Of a stretch of DNA of 64,000 nucleotides, positions 17,107 through 27,669 are shown piece after piece. The stretch's first letter is position 1. Each line of letters starts with the position of its first letter. Source of the stretch: Gemmatimonadota bacterium (GTDB lineage Bacteria; Gemmatimonadota; Gemmatimonadetes; Longimicrobiales; Gaopeijiaceae); NCBI GenBank assembly GCA_016209885.1, contig JACQVF010000097.1, positions 1-64,000 of the forward strand, read 5' to 3'. A program made the position numbers and the translations under genes. Under the pieces are notes generated by a model. The model searched no databases. It worked only from the letters and a program-made list of their open reading frames with translations, and was not told the origin of the DNA.

Positions 17107-17985
17107 ATGGGGGGAACGACGATCGCGCAGACGCCAGAGGGGGCCGGCCCCGACCTCGGGAGCATGCTCCTGCACCACACCTCGAACTCGCACGAGATCG
17201 AGTTCTTCAACTACCCGGTCGAGTTGCCCCGGTGGCCGCCGCTGCACCTGGGCCCGCTGGTCATCGACGTGTCGCCCACGAAGCACGTCGTCTTCATGCT
17301 CCTCGCCGCCGCGCTGTGCGCCATCGTCTTCATCAGCGTGGCTCGCATCATGAGGCGCCGCTATACGACGCGGGCGCCGCGAGGCCTGGCGAACGCGATC
17401 GAGGCGTTCGTGATCTACTTCCGCGACGAAGTCGCGCTGGCGAACATCGGGCATGGAGGGGAGAGGTACGTCCCGTACGTGCTGACGCTCTTCTTCTTCA
17501 TCCTCTTCATGAACCTGTTGGGCCTGGTTCCCTTCGGGGCCACCGCCACGGGGAACCTCTCGGTCACGGCGGCGCTGGCGCTCTTGTCGCTCCTCATGAT
17601 CGAGGTCTCGGGGCTCCTGAGCCTGGGGCCGAAGGGTTACCTGCGGACGATCTTCTTCGCGCCCAAGGGGATGCATCCGGTGGGCCAGGTCGTGATCATG
17701 CTGATCATGGCGCCGGTCGAGTTATTGGGGAAGCTGGCGAAGCCGTTCGCGTTGGCGATTCGACTGTTCGCGAACATGACGGCGGGACATTTTATTGTGC
17801 TTTCGCTCCTGGGCCTCATCGCGTTGTACGGCCACCTCACCGTGGCTCGGTGGCTCGTCGCGGGGAGCTCAGTGCTCATGTCCACGGCGATCATGCTCCT
17901 GGAGATCTTCGTGGCGTTCCTCCAGGCGTACATCTTCGCCATGTTGACGTCGGTGTTCATCGGCTTGATCCGCCACGCGCACTAA
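17107..17985 (+). CDS. atpB: F0F1 ATP synthase subunit a
   Basis: Membrane stator subunit that forms the two proton half-channels against the c-ring. It has 292 residues and multiple helices; the essential arginine is Arg219 in FALAIRLFANMTAGH. A hydrophilic N-terminal tail of about 55 residues precedes the first helix. Start at ATG 17107. atpE begins 117 bases further on. Confidence 0.96.
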   Translation: MGGTTIAQTPEGAGPDLGSMLLHHTSNSHEIEFFNYPVELPRWPPLHLGPLVIDVSPTKHVVFMLLAAALCAIVFISVARIMRRRYTTRAPRGLANAIEAFVIYFRDEVALANIGHGGERYVPYVLTLFFFILFMNLLGLVPFGATATGNLSVTAALALLSLLMIEVSGLLSLGPKGYLRTIFFAPKGMHPVGQVVIMLIMAPVELLGKLAKPFALAIRLFANMTAGHFIVLSLLGLIALYGHLTVARWLVAGSSVLMSTAIMLLEIFVAFLQAYIFAMLTSVFIGLIRHAH

Positions 17986-18102
17986 CGCACGAATCAGGTC
18001 GCCGAGCGGCGGGCGCTCGCTTCGCAGGCGGCAGGGCCGGCAGGATGGCCGTACCATAACGGTGGATGGCAACGTGAACCTTGCACAAGCAGCGGAGAGA
18101 AC

Positions 18103-18381
18103 ATGCTGAACGCACTGCTCACGGCGGTACAGGAAGCTGGAGGCGCGCTCTCCCCGGAGGCGGCCAAGAACTACCTGAGCATGCTGGGCTCGGGGCTGAG
18201 CATCGGGCTCGTCGTGATCGGCGTCGGGCTCGGGATCGGCCGCATCGGCGGCTCCGCCGCGGAGGGGATCTCGCGGCAGCCGGAGGCGGCAGGGACGATC
18301 CAGACCGCGGCCATCATTCTCGCGGCGCTCATCGAGGGGGTCGCCCTCTTCGGTCTGGTGATCACCATCCTCTACATGTGA
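18103..18381 (+). CDS. atpE: F0F1 ATP synthase subunit c
   Basis: Ring-forming proteolipid of the rotor, 92 residues with two helices. The ion-binding carboxylate is Glu78 in AALIEGVALFG. The polar loop is ISRQPEAAG and the Gly-rich first helix is GVGLGIGRIGG. The Na+-type signature (Gln in helix 1 and Ser/Thr after the Glu) is not seen, so proton coupling is likely. The stop TGA overlaps the ATG of atpF (TGATG). GGAGAG precedes the start. Confidence 0.96.
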   Translation: MLNALLTAVQEAGGALSPEAAKNYLSMLGSGLSIGLVVIGVGLGIGRIGGSAAEGISRQPEAAGTIQTAAIILAALIEGVALFGLVITILYM

Positions 18382-19103
18382 TGGCTTCGAGGATGGCGCG
18401 ACGGATTGCAGACATGCGGGCGGTCCCGGCGACCGGGGCCCCCATGACGCGCGGGCGCCCGCCGCGGCGCGTGCGAGCGGCGACGGCTCGCGCGCTGCCG
18501 TTCCTCTCGGTCGCTCTCCTTGTCCTCGCGTTTCCGCTGGCCGCCCGCGCGCAGGAGCACGCCGAGGAGGCTGCGGGCGGCGGTGCGGGTGGCAACCCGC
18601 TCTTCACCTTCGAGCTGGGCCTCAGCATCTGGACCATCGTCGTGTTCCTTTTCCTCCTGTGGGTGCTGGGCAAGTTTGCGTGGAGGCCGATCCTGGGCGC
18701 CCTCGAGGCGCGGGAGGAGCGCATCGAGGAGGCGATCGCCGAGGCGACGCGCATGCGCGAGGAAGCCGCCAAGCTCCTGGAGGAGCAGCGCAAGCAGCTC
18801 GTGCAGACACGGGAGCATGCCCAGCAGATCCTGGTGGATAGCCGGCAAGCGGCCGAAAGGCTGCGTCGCGATATGGAGGATCGGGCCCGCCGCGAGGGCG
18901 AGGAGATGCTGGAGCGCGCGCGGCGAGAGATCGAACGGGAGCGGGAGAAGGCGGTCGACGCGCTGCGGCGTGAGGCGGTGGATCTCGCCATGGCCGCGGC
19001 GTCGCGGCTCCTGCACAGGCGGCTCGACTCGGCGGCGGACCGCGATCTCGTTCTCGAGTACCTGGACGCGGTGAAGAGGGAAGAGGGGGGCGCGCGCGCG
19101 TGA
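18381..19103 (+). CDS. atpF: F0F1 ATP synthase subunit b with N-terminal extension
   Basis: Peripheral-stalk subunit. After the extension there is one membrane helix (LGLSIWTIVVFLFLLWVLGK) and a long charged coiled coil (EAREERIEEAIAEATRMREE onward). The extension of about 60 residues contains a signal-like hydrophobic stretch ending ARAQEHAEE, not found in E. coli subunit b. With the ATG at 18381 overlapping the atpE stop the protein has 240 residues; in-frame ATGs at codons 5, 12 and 22 are alternatives. Its stop overlaps the GTG of atpH. Confidence 0.93.
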   Translation: MASRMARRIADMRAVPATGAPMTRGRPPRRVRAATARALPFLSVALLVLAFPLAARAQEHAEEAAGGGAGGNPLFTFELGLSIWTIVVFLFLLWVLGKFAWRPILGALEAREERIEEAIAEATRMREEAAKLLEEQRKQLVQTREHAQQILVDSRQAAERLRRDMEDRARREGEEMLERARREIEREREKAVDALRREAVDLAMAAASRLLHRRLDSAADRDLVLEYLDAVKREEGGARA

Positions 19104-19663
19104 GAATTCCTACGGTCGCCCGCAACTACGCTGAGACGCTCTTCGAGCTCGGGCGCAGGCACGACGCCGTGGAGGCGTTCGGTCGCGCCCTCGACGAGTT
19201 CGTGCGGCTCCTGGGCGAAGTTCCCGGGTTCCGCCTCTTCCTGGAGACGCCGCGCGTCGCCGCGCAGGAGAAGAAGCGGGTCCTTCGCGCCGTCCTCGAG
19301 GGGAAGGTGCCGAAGCTGTTTCTCCACTTTCTCCTCGTGATCGTCGACAAGCGGCGGCAGCGGCTCTTCCCCGGAATCGCGGCGGCGTATCACGACCTGG
19401 TGGACCAGCATTTCGGGCGCGAGCGCGTCGAGGTCCTCGTCGCCCGCGAGATCGAGCCGCAGCTCAGGGAGGACATCGCGGATCGGCTCTCTGCGCTCCT
19501 CGGCAAGACGGCGATCCCCGAGGTGCGGGTTCGGCCCCAGATCCTGGGCGGCATCGTCGTGCGCGCGGGCCACCGGATCCTGGACGGCTCGCTGCGTCGC
19601 CAGATCGATGAGCTGCGGCGGCGTATGCTCCGGGCGCCGCTCCCGCTGCGGGCTGCGGGTTGA
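19100..19663 (+). CDS. atpH: F0F1 ATP synthase subunit delta
   Basis: Links the peripheral stalk to the F1 head. The 187 residues show an N-terminal helical domain ([15 protein letters not shown]...) and the C-terminal family motif [21 protein letters not shown]. The GTG start at 19100 overlaps the atpF stop. The gene is 47 bases upstream of the atpA start. Confidence 0.94.
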   Translation: MRIPTVARNYAETLFELGRRHDAVEAFGRALDEFVRLLGEVPGFRLFLETPRVAAQEKKRVLRAVLEGKVPKLFLHFLLVIVDKRRQRLFPGIAAAYHDLVDQHFGRERVEVLVAREIEPQLREDIADRLSALLGKTAIPEVRVRPQILGGIVVRAGHRILDGSLRRQIDELRRRMLRAPLPLRAAG

Positions 19664-19710
19664 CAGGCCCAGAAGACAGACCATCGGCGTCACAACTGCG
19701 AGGTGCAGGA

Positions 19711-21321
19711 ATGGCCACCGGCGAAACCCCACTCAGGTCGAGCGAGATCAGGGATATCCTTCTCTCCGAGATCGAGCGCTATGAGGAAGATCTCCATGCC
19801 GAGGAGGTCGGCGAGGTTCTTGAGGTGAAGGACGGGGTCGTGCGCATCTATGGGCTGACCCGAGCCATGTCCAGCGAGATGCTCGAGATCACGGCTGCGG
19901 AGACAGGCCAGACGGTCACGGCCCTGGCACTCAATCTCGAGGAGGACAATATCGGCGCGGTCATCATGGGCGACTGGACCCACCTCCAGGAGGGCGACTC
20001 GGTTCGCCGCACGGGCCGTGTGCTGGAGGTTCAGGTGGGGTCCGGCTACCTCGGCCGCGTGGTGGACCCGTTGGGCAACCCCGTGGACGGCAAGGGACGC
20101 ATCGAGCCCATTGAGGGGAGTCGCCAGATCGATATCGTGGCGCCGGGGATCGTGCTCCGCCAGCCGGTGAAGGAGCCGCTGCAGACGGGGCTCAAGGCGA
20201 TCGACTCCATGATCCCCATTGGTCGCGGGCAGCGCGAGCTCATCCTCGGCGATCGCGGGACCGGAAAGACGGCCATCGCCATCGATACGATCATCAACCA
20301 GCGGGGCGGCGATGTGATCTGCATCTACTGCGCGGTGGGCCAGCGGGCAGGAAAGGTGGCCGCCGTCGTGGAGACGCTGAAAGAGTACGGGGCGATGGAC
20401 CACGCCATCGTCGTGGCGGCGAACGCCGCGGACCCCGCGCCCATGCAGTACATCGCGCCCTACGCCTCCTGCGCCTTGGCAGAGCACTTCATGTGGCAGG
20501 GCAAGCACACACTCGTGGTCTACGACGACCTGACGAAGCAGGCGCAGGCGTACCGCCAGCTCTCGCTGGTGCTCCGGCGCCCGCCGGGTCGCGAGGCGTT
20601 CCCCGGCGACGTCTTCTACCTGCACTCGCGGCTGCTCGAGCGCGCTGCGAAGCTGGCCGACGCCCTGGGCGCCGGATCACTCACCGCGCTCCCGATTGTG
20701 GAGACGCAGGCGGGCGACGTCTCGGCCTACATCCCCACGAACGTGATCTCGATCACCGACGGGCAGATCTACCTGGAGGCCGATCTCTTTTACGCAGGCG
20801 TGCGTCCCGCCATCAACGTGGGGATCTCGGTCTCCCGCGTGGGCGGCGCGGCACAGATCAAGGCGATGAAGAGCGTGGCGGGGGGGCTGCGCCTCGATCT
20901 GGCCCAGTACCGGGCGCTCGAGGCCTTCGCCCAGTTCGGCACCGAGCTCGACCCGGCGACGCAGCGGCAGCTCGCCCGCGGGCAGCGCACCGTCGAGATC
21001 CTCAAGCAGCCGCAGTACCAGCCCATGGCCGTGGAGCACCAGATCGCCGCGATCTACGCCGTGACCAACGGCTACCTGGACCCGATCCCGGTAAGCCGGA
21101 TCCGCGCCTGGGCGGCCGGCTTCCACGACTACCTGGACGCCCAGCACCCAGGGGTGCTGGCCACGATTCGCGAGAGGAAGGTCATGGACCAAGGCACCGA
21201 GCAGGGGCTGGTCCAGGCGATCCGCGCGTACAACGAGATCTTCAACACGGGCGAACCGGCGGCCGAAGACATGACGAAGGAGACGGCCTCGCAGCCAGCC
21301 GCGGCCGCGGCCGCCAGCTGA
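19711..21321 (+). CDS. atpA: F0F1 ATP synthase subunit alpha
   Basis: Non-catalytic nucleotide-binding F1 subunit. A TTG further upstream is open, but the ATG at 19711 ([17 protein letters not shown]) follows GAGGTGCAGGA and gives 536 residues with the expected N-terminus. Walker A is GDRGTGKT at 180-187, and the alpha signature [17 protein letters not shown] is present. The Ala-rich C-terminal tail is slightly extended. atpG starts 13 bases later. Confidence 0.97.
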   Translation: MATGETPLRSSEIRDILLSEIERYEEDLHAEEVGEVLEVKDGVVRIYGLTRAMSSEMLEITAAETGQTVTALALNLEEDNIGAVIMGDWTHLQEGDSVRRTGRVLEVQVGSGYLGRVVDPLGNPVDGKGRIEPIEGSRQIDIVAPGIVLRQPVKEPLQTGLKAIDSMIPIGRGQRELILGDRGTGKTAIAIDTIINQRGGDVICIYCAVGQRAGKVAAVVETLKEYGAMDHAIVVAANAADPAPMQYIAPYASCALAEHFMWQGKHTLVVYDDLTKQAQAYRQLSLVLRRPPGREAFPGDVFYLHSRLLERAAKLADALGAGSLTALPIVETQAGDVSAYIPTNVISITDGQIYLEADLFYAGVRPAINVGISVSRVGGAAQIKAMKSVAGGLRLDLAQYRALEAFAQFGTELDPATQRQLARGQRTVEILKQPQYQPMAVEHQIAAIYAVTNGYLDPIPVSRIRAWAAGFHDYLDAQHPGVLATIRERKVMDQGTEQGLVQAIRAYNEIFNTGEPAAEDMTKETASQPAAAAAAS

Positions 21322-21334
21322 GGCGGACGGATCT

Positions 21335-22195
21335 ATGGCGAAGCCACGCGAGCTCAGGCGGCGCATCCGCTCCGTGGAGAACACCGGGCAGATCACCTAC
21401 ACCATGGAGATGGTCGCGACGTCGAAGCTCAAGCGTGCGACCGAGCGCGTGCATGCGGTGCGCCCCTATGCCGCGGGGTTCCGGGACGTGATTCACGCGC
21501 TGTACGACCCGGCGCTCGTGGAGCTGGAACCACTCCTCCGCATCCCGGAGCCGACGCGCGCGGCCGCGGTGTTGCTCCTCACGGCGAACCGGGGGCTGTG
21601 CGGTGGGTTCAACACGAACCTGATCCGTGAGGCAAGGCGACTACTGGACCGGCTCCGCGCGCATGGGGTCGAGAGTAAGCTGCATGTGGTAGGCCGCAAA
21701 GGCGTCACGTACTTCCGCTTCCGACGCGAGCCCCTGGCGAGCCAGCGCATGGACATCCCGGACCGGCCCACGCTCGAGCACGCCGAATCCGTCGTGGCGC
21801 CGCTCCGCCAGGCATTCGGCGGCAGGGCGGTGGACGCGGTCTACCTGGTGAGCTCCGAGTTCCGCTCGCCGCTCTCCACACCCCCGGGCGTCCTGGAGCT
21901 GCTGCCGATTCGGGCGCCGGACCGGGCGGCTCGACTGGTGAACCCGATCGTGTCGCCCCCGCCCCAGAAGCTGCTTGCGCAGCTGCTTCCCCTCTATCTG
22001 CGGAACGCGGTGTACCGTGCGCTCGTAGAGAATGCGGCGGCCGAGCAGGGCGCGCGCCGCACCGCCATGAAGAACGCGACGGACAACGCCGGCGAGATGC
22101 TCGACGTTCTGCGCCGCACCTACAACCGGGCGCGCCAGGCGCAGATCACCCAGGAGATCGCCGAGATCGTAGGAGGCGCCGAGGCCCTCGGATAG
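21335..22195 (+). CDS. atpG: F0F1 ATP synthase subunit gamma
   Basis: Central rotor shaft. The 286 residues have the characteristic N-terminal helix RRRIRSVENTGQITYTMEMV and the C-terminal helix with ATDNAGEMLDVLRRTYNRAR and QAQITQEIAEIVGGAEAL, which together make the coiled-coil shaft. Start at ATG 21335. The 79 bases before the atpD start contain no other feature. Confidence 0.96.
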   Translation: MAKPRELRRRIRSVENTGQITYTMEMVATSKLKRATERVHAVRPYAAGFRDVIHALYDPALVELEPLLRIPEPTRAAAVLLLTANRGLCGGFNTNLIREARRLLDRLRAHGVESKLHVVGRKGVTYFRFRREPLASQRMDIPDRPTLEHAESVVAPLRQAFGGRAVDAVYLVSSEFRSPLSTPPGVLELLPIRAPDRAARLVNPIVSPPPQKLLAQLLPLYLRNAVYRALVENAAAEQGARRTAMKNATDNAGEMLDVLRRTYNRARQAQITQEIAEIVGGAEALG

Positions 22196-22265
22196 ATGCT
22201 GCCGCCGGAGGCGCGCTCGGCGGTCGACGTGGGCCGCGCGCCAGGGCGCTCCGGCTCCACGGTGA

Positions 22266-23714
<1,449 letters not shown>

Positions 23715-23715
23715 A

Positions 23716-23991
23716 ATGGCCGCCGAGCGCTTGACCGTCCGCGTGATCTCGCCGGAGCGCACCGTCTTCGAGGGGAGCGCGCTCTCCGTCGTGGCGCCCG
23801 CCTGGGACGGGATGCTCGGGATCCTCCGCGGCCACGCGCCTATGGTCACGCTCCTGGGCACAGGCGAGCTCCGGGTGCGCGACGCCACCCGCGAGTCCCG
23901 CTTCCGGGTGGACGGCGGCGTGCTCCAGGTCCGCGGCGACCGGGTCACCGTGCTCTCGGACAGCGCCGAAGAAATCGCGGTCAGCGACTAG
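23716..23991 (+). CDS. atpC: F0F1 ATP synthase subunit epsilon, short form
   Basis: Rotor subunit of F1. Only 91 residues: the N-terminal beta-sandwich is complete (LTVRVISPERTVFEGSALSV ... MLGILRGHAPMVTLLGTGEL), but the C-terminal helical hairpin that inhibits ATP hydrolysis in E. coli and Bacillus is absent. The start at 23716 lies one base after the atpD stop. Last gene of the operon; no clear T-tract terminator follows, but a repeat region does. Confidence 0.93.
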   Translation: MAAERLTVRVISPERTVFEGSALSVVAPAWDGMLGILRGHAPMVTLLGTGELRVRDATRESRFRVDGGVLQVRGDRVTVLSDSAEEIAVSD

Positions 23992-24001
23992 CGATGCGCG
24001 A

Positions 24002-24078
24002 TGCGCGATTGGTCAGGGCTTGGCGATCAGGGGCCTCTCTGGCGAATCGCCGATCGCTAATTGCGAATCGCTAGTCGC
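24002..24078. repeat. Intergenic repeat region, copy 2 of the GCGAATCGCT motif
   Basis: Between atpC and the PHP gene. It contains GCGAATCGCTAGTCGC (24063-24078) and a one-mismatch copy GCGAATCGCCGATCGC (24042-24057), after short GATGCGC duplications. It runs right up to the PHP start codon and leaves no room for a usual ribosome site. Confidence 0.6.
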
Positions 24079-24894
24079 GTGCGCATTGACCTCCACCTTC
24101 ACTCTACGGCCTCGGACGGCGAGTTCACCCCGGAGGCCGTGGTCGAGGCGGCGGCGGCCGGCCGCCTCGACGTCATCGCCCTGGCCGACCACGACACGAC
24201 CGTGGGCGTGCCTCTGGCCGTCGAGGCGGCCCGCGACCGGCGCGTTCATGTCATTCCCGCCATCGAGGTGACCAGTAGCGGGCGCGGCGCCGAGCTCCAC
24301 ATGCTCGGCTACTTCGTGGACCCGGGTGCGGAGGCCCTCCGCCGCCACCACGAGAGCGCACGCACGGGACGCGCGCGCCGCATGGAAGGCATGATCGCGC
24401 GGTTGCAGGAGCAGGGTATCCCGATCACGCTCGAGGACGTGATGGCTCAGGTGTCCTCCGGCCGCACCGTGCTCTCCCGCCCGCACCTGGCCCGCGCCCT
24501 CGTTGCGGCCGGCCACGTGGGCTCCGTCACGGAGGCGTTCAACCGCTACATCGGCGAGGGCGGCCCCGCCTTCCGTCCCACGGAGTTCCTCGACCCCGCC
24601 GGCGCCGTGCGCCTGATCCTGGAGTCGAAGGGGATTCCCGTCTGGGCACACCCGCCCCTGGACCTGCTGGACAAGCTGCTGGGCGAGCTCGTCGAGGCGG
24701 GCCTCCGCGGCCTCGAGGTCTATCGCCTCCGTACACCGGCGGGCCAGTGGCCCCGGCTCGAAGCGGCCGCGCAGCGCACCGGGCTCCTCGTGACGGGAGG
24801 GTCCGATTGGCACGGGCCCCAGCATGGGCGGCTGGGCGACTTCTGCGTGACGCGCGAGCAGGTGGCCGCCTTCCTGGACGCCGGCGGGCTCTGA
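24079..24894 (+). CDS. PHP-domain metal-dependent phosphoesterase
   Basis: Cytoplasmic phosphoesterase of the PHP superfamily, YciV/RNase AM-like, which acts on nucleotides or short RNAs. Metal-binding motifs in order are DLHLHSTASDG near the N-terminus, ALADHDTT, the Glu in PAIEVTSSG, SRPHLARAL, and the C-terminal GSDWHG. I chose the GTG at 24079 (MRIDLHLHS, 271 residues) because the upstream TTG at 24061 lies in repeat sequence. No ribosome site is visible, so the start is uncertain. The substrate is not determined. Confidence 0.88.
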   Translation: MRIDLHLHSTASDGEFTPEAVVEAAAAGRLDVIALADHDTTVGVPLAVEAARDRRVHVIPAIEVTSSGRGAELHMLGYFVDPGAEALRRHHESARTGRARRMEGMIARLQEQGIPITLEDVMAQVSSGRTVLSRPHLARALVAAGHVGSVTEAFNRYIGEGGPAFRPTEFLDPAGAVRLILESKGIPVWAHPPLDLLDKLLGELVEAGLRGLEVYRLRTPAGQWPRLEAAAQRTGLLVTGGSDWHGPQHGRLGDFCVTREQVAAFLDAGGL

Positions 24895-25137
24895 ACCCCC
24901 GGCAGTTTGAGCGGCTTGCTCCCGCGTTGGCGCCCGGCGAGGGCCGGCGCTTGCCGGCTCGTGGCCTGGCTCCGCTGCGATCCTCCGCTCGCGCGCTGCC
25001 TTGATTCCCGGACCTCGGCGCCTCGCGCGTCGCTGCATCGCGGCGGTGCGCGGGGGGTGGCGTCCTGCGGCGCGCCCGCCTTATTCTTCGCTGGATTATT
25101 CCTTCGGTTCTCCTGGATCCGCGACGGCGAGGCCGCG

Positions 25138-26005
25138 ATGTCGAAATCCGGACTCACCGTGCTCCTCGTGGACGACGAGGAGTTCATGATCGAGAGCGGC
25201 CGCCGCATCCTCCAGCACGAAGGTTTTCGCGTTGTAACGGCGATGCGGGGCCAGGCGGCGCTGGAGCTGTTGCGGCGCGAATCGCCGGACGTCGTCCTCA
25301 CGGATCTCCGGCTTCCGGATCTGGATGGGCTCGTGCTGCTGCGGGCGGCGAAGGATTTCGATCCCGACCTTCTGGTCATCATGATCACGGGCTTCGCAGC
25401 GGAAGATCCGTCGCGTGGGCGGGAACTCCGAGATGGCGGTGGACATCCGCGTCGTCGCGGCGACAAACCGCGACCCGGAGCAGGCGGTCGAGGAAGGGGT
25501 CCTCCGCCGCGACCTGTACTTCCGGCTGAACGTCATTCCGCTGCGCCTGCCGGCGCTCCGGCAGCGGCGGGACGACATCCCGGCCCTCGCGCACCATTTC
25601 CTCGTCCACTACGCGGAGCGGTATGGCAAGGACGCGGCGGGCCTCCTGCGCCTCAGCCCGGAGGCGCTGGACGCCCTCTGCGCGTACGCGTGGCCCGGCA
25701 ATGTGCGTGAGCTGCAGAACGTGATGGAGCGGGTCGCATCGCCGTCGTTACCGGGCCAGGAGATTCGCGTCGCCGATCTGCCCGACGAGGTGCGGGGCGA
25801 GGACCGGCGTCTCACCCCGCACGCGGTCTTCCTGGCCGACCGGCCGTTCCACGAGGCCAAAGGGGCGGCCGTCGCCCGCTTCGAAGAAGCGTATCTACGT
25901 GACCTTCTGCGGCGCCACGAAGGAAACGTTTCGCGGGCGGCCCGCGCCGCGAGGATCGACCGAAAGACGGTACACCGGTTGCTCAGGAAGTACGGGATCC
26001 GGTGA
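25138..26005 (+). pseudogene. NtrC-family response regulator with internal deletion and frameshift
   Basis: From ATG 25138 (preceded by GGCGAGG) a normal receiver domain is read: VLLVDDEEF, phospho-acceptor in VVLTDLRLPDLDG, and VIMITGF. At about 25395-25405 the sequence jumps into a different frame that matches the late part of a sigma-54 AAA+ domain (IRRVGGNSEMAVDIRVVAAT), then FRLNVIPLRLPALRQRRDDI, WPGNVRELQNVMER and a Fis-like helix-turn-helix ending at 26005. Walker A, the GAFTGA loop and Walker B, about 200 residues, are missing. As written no working activator can be made. It is a true deletion or an assembly join. The 3' end overlaps convergent thiE by 23 bases. Confidence 0.82.
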
Positions 26006-26669
26006 ACGCCGCCAGGATCTTCGCGGCCACAGCGCCGGGGTCCGGCGCCGCCATGATGCCGCGGATCACAGCGACGCCGGTCGCGCGAGTGCGGGCCACC
26101 TCACGGGCCCGAGCCGCATCGATTCCCCCGATTCCCACGACGGGCACTCCCACGCTCTGAGCGACCTCGTCGAGCCGGGCCAGGCCGATCGCCTCTCCCG
26201 CGTCTCCTTTGCTGGCCGTGGCGTACACCGTGCCGCAGCCGATGTAGTCGGCGCCGTCGGCGGCCGCCCGCCGAGCGACTTCAGGATCATCGGTGGAGTA
26301 TCCGATGAGGAAACCCGCGGGCGCGGCTCGGCGCACGTCGAGCACAGGCAGATCCTCCGGTCCCAGGTGCACGCCGTCGGCCCCGGCGGCCAGCGCCACG
26401 TCGAAGCGGTCGTTCACGAACAGGAGCGCCCCGTACGGCGAGGTCAGGGCGCGGAGCCGCCGCGCCTGCTCGAGGAGCGCACGCGCGCCCGCCGCCTTGT
26501 CCCGTAGCTGGATCGCCCGGACGCCCATCCGGAGAACTGCAGCCACGACCTCTTCCACGGGGTGGGGCCGGGCGAGCTCACGGTCCGTGATGACGATGAG
26601 GCGCAATGCATCCCGCAGGGTGCCAACGGACTTCTGACTCGGGACACTCGGGACACTAGGGTTTGGCAT
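25983..26669 (-). CDS. thiE: Thiamine-phosphate synthase
   Basis: Joins HMP-pyrophosphate and thiazole phosphate to thiamine phosphate. The TIM-barrel protein shows LIVITDRELARPHPVEEVV, AIQLRDKAAGARALLEQARR, LFVNDRFDVALAAGADGVHL and GVPVVGIGGIDAARAREV. With ATG 26669 it has 228 residues and overlaps the mltG end by 14 bases. The first 20 residues (SVPSVPSQKSVG) come from a short DNA repeat and are not family-like, so an internal start near LRLIVITDRE is possible. Convergent with the damaged regulator. Confidence 0.92.
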   Translation of the reverse strand: MPNPSVPSVPSQKSVGTLRDALRLIVITDRELARPHPVEEVVAAVLRMGVRAIQLRDKAAGARALLEQARRLRALTSPYGALLFVNDRFDVALAAGADGVHLGPEDLPVLDVRRAAPAGFLIGYSTDDPEVARRAAADGADYIGCGTVYATASKGDAGEAIGLARLDEVAQSVGVPVVGIGGIDAARAREVARTRATGVAVIRGIMAAPDPGAVAAKILAAFTGSRTS

Positions 26670-27669
26670 CCGCCGCTGCGCCCCTCGAGCGGGCGCCGCC
26701 TTCGCGGCGGACCTGCAACCGCGCGCGGTTGTGCTCGTCGAGCGTACGGGTGAACACATGGGAGCCGTCGCCCCGGGCTACGAAGTAGAGATAGTCCACC
26801 TTCGCGGGATACAGGACGGCGGTGAGCGCTCGCTCCCCTGGGGAGCTGATGGGTCCCGGCGGCAGCCCGAGGTGCGTGTAGGTGTTGTATGGGTGGTCCG
26901 CCACCGAGTCGATGTCGGCGTACAGGAGCCGGGGCCGGTGCTCGCCCATCGCATAGAGCACGGTCGGATCGGCTTGAAGCGGGTAGCCGCGCACCAGACG
27001 GTTGTGGTAGACCGCCGAGATGAGCGCCAGCTCCTCGGCCCGCCGCACCTCGTTCTCGACGATGGACGCAAGGGTGGTGACCTGCAGCTCGGACATCCCG
27101 AGGGTATCCGCCCGCGCCCTCCGCCCAGGCGTCCAGAACTCCCGGTACCGGCGCGTCAGAACGGCGATAATGCTGTCCAGGTCGGTACCCGGCGCGAAGA
27201 GATAGGTGTCGGGGTACAGGTAGCCCTCGAGGCTGGGACCCGGGACGCCGAATCGCTCCGGCAGCCGCTCGGCGGACAGGCGCACGGCGACGGATTCGGG
27301 ATGAAGCTCCGTGACCGCGGCGATTCGCGCCGTGATCTCGCGGAGGCTGAGGCCTTCGGGGATCGTGACGGACACCATGATCCCGCGGCCACGGGTGAGA
27401 TCGCGCAGGACGGCGGTCCACCCCGTGCCCGGCCGGAACGCGTAGGTCCCGGCGCGAATCTCCCGGTCCACGCCGAGGAGCCGCCCCCACAGCGTGAACA
27501 GCGCAGGGGACTTGATGATCCCTCGCGCGGCAAGGGAATCGGCGACGACCGAGAGGGTCGCGCCCGCGGGCACTACGACCTCCACCGGAGCGGCAGGCGG
27601 CGACGAAGCGGAGCAGGCGGCCAGCAGCAACGCCTCGGCTGCCACCATCGAGAGGCGGCCGGGCCTCAT
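26656..27669 (-). CDS. mltG: Endolytic murein transglycosylase MltG, lipoprotein form
   Basis: Cleaves nascent peptidoglycan strands and sets glycan length. The YceG domain spans residues 70-325; the catalytic glutamate is Glu205 in LASIVENEVRR, and the family motif LQADPTVLYAMG follows. The N-terminus reads ALLLAACSASS with a lipobox and Cys19, so this copy is probably lipid-anchored rather than held by the usual transmembrane helix. It has 337 residues. The ATG overlaps the ruvX stop (ATGA) and the 3' end overlaps thiE. Confidence 0.93.
   Translation of the reverse strand: MRPGRLSMVAAEALLLAACSASSPPAAPVEVVVPAGATLSVVADSLAARGIIKSPALFTLWGRLLGVDREIRAGTYAFRPGTGWTAVLRDLTRGRGIMVSVTIPEGLSLREITARIAAVTELHPESVAVRLSAERLPERFGVPGPSLEGYLYPDTYLFAPGTDLDSIIAVLTRRYREFWTPGRRARADTLGMSELQVTTLASIVENEVRRAEELALISAVYHNRLVRGYPLQADPTVLYAMGEHRPRLLYADIDSVADHPYNTYTHLGLPPGPISSPGERALTAVLYPAKVDYLYFVARGDGSHVFTRTLDEHNRARLQVRREGGARSRGAAADAKP

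Noticed and set aside
18103-18381. Na+-coupled ATP synthase c subunit
   Set aside because: The helix-1 Gln and the Ser/Thr after the ion-binding Glu expected for Na+ binding are not present.
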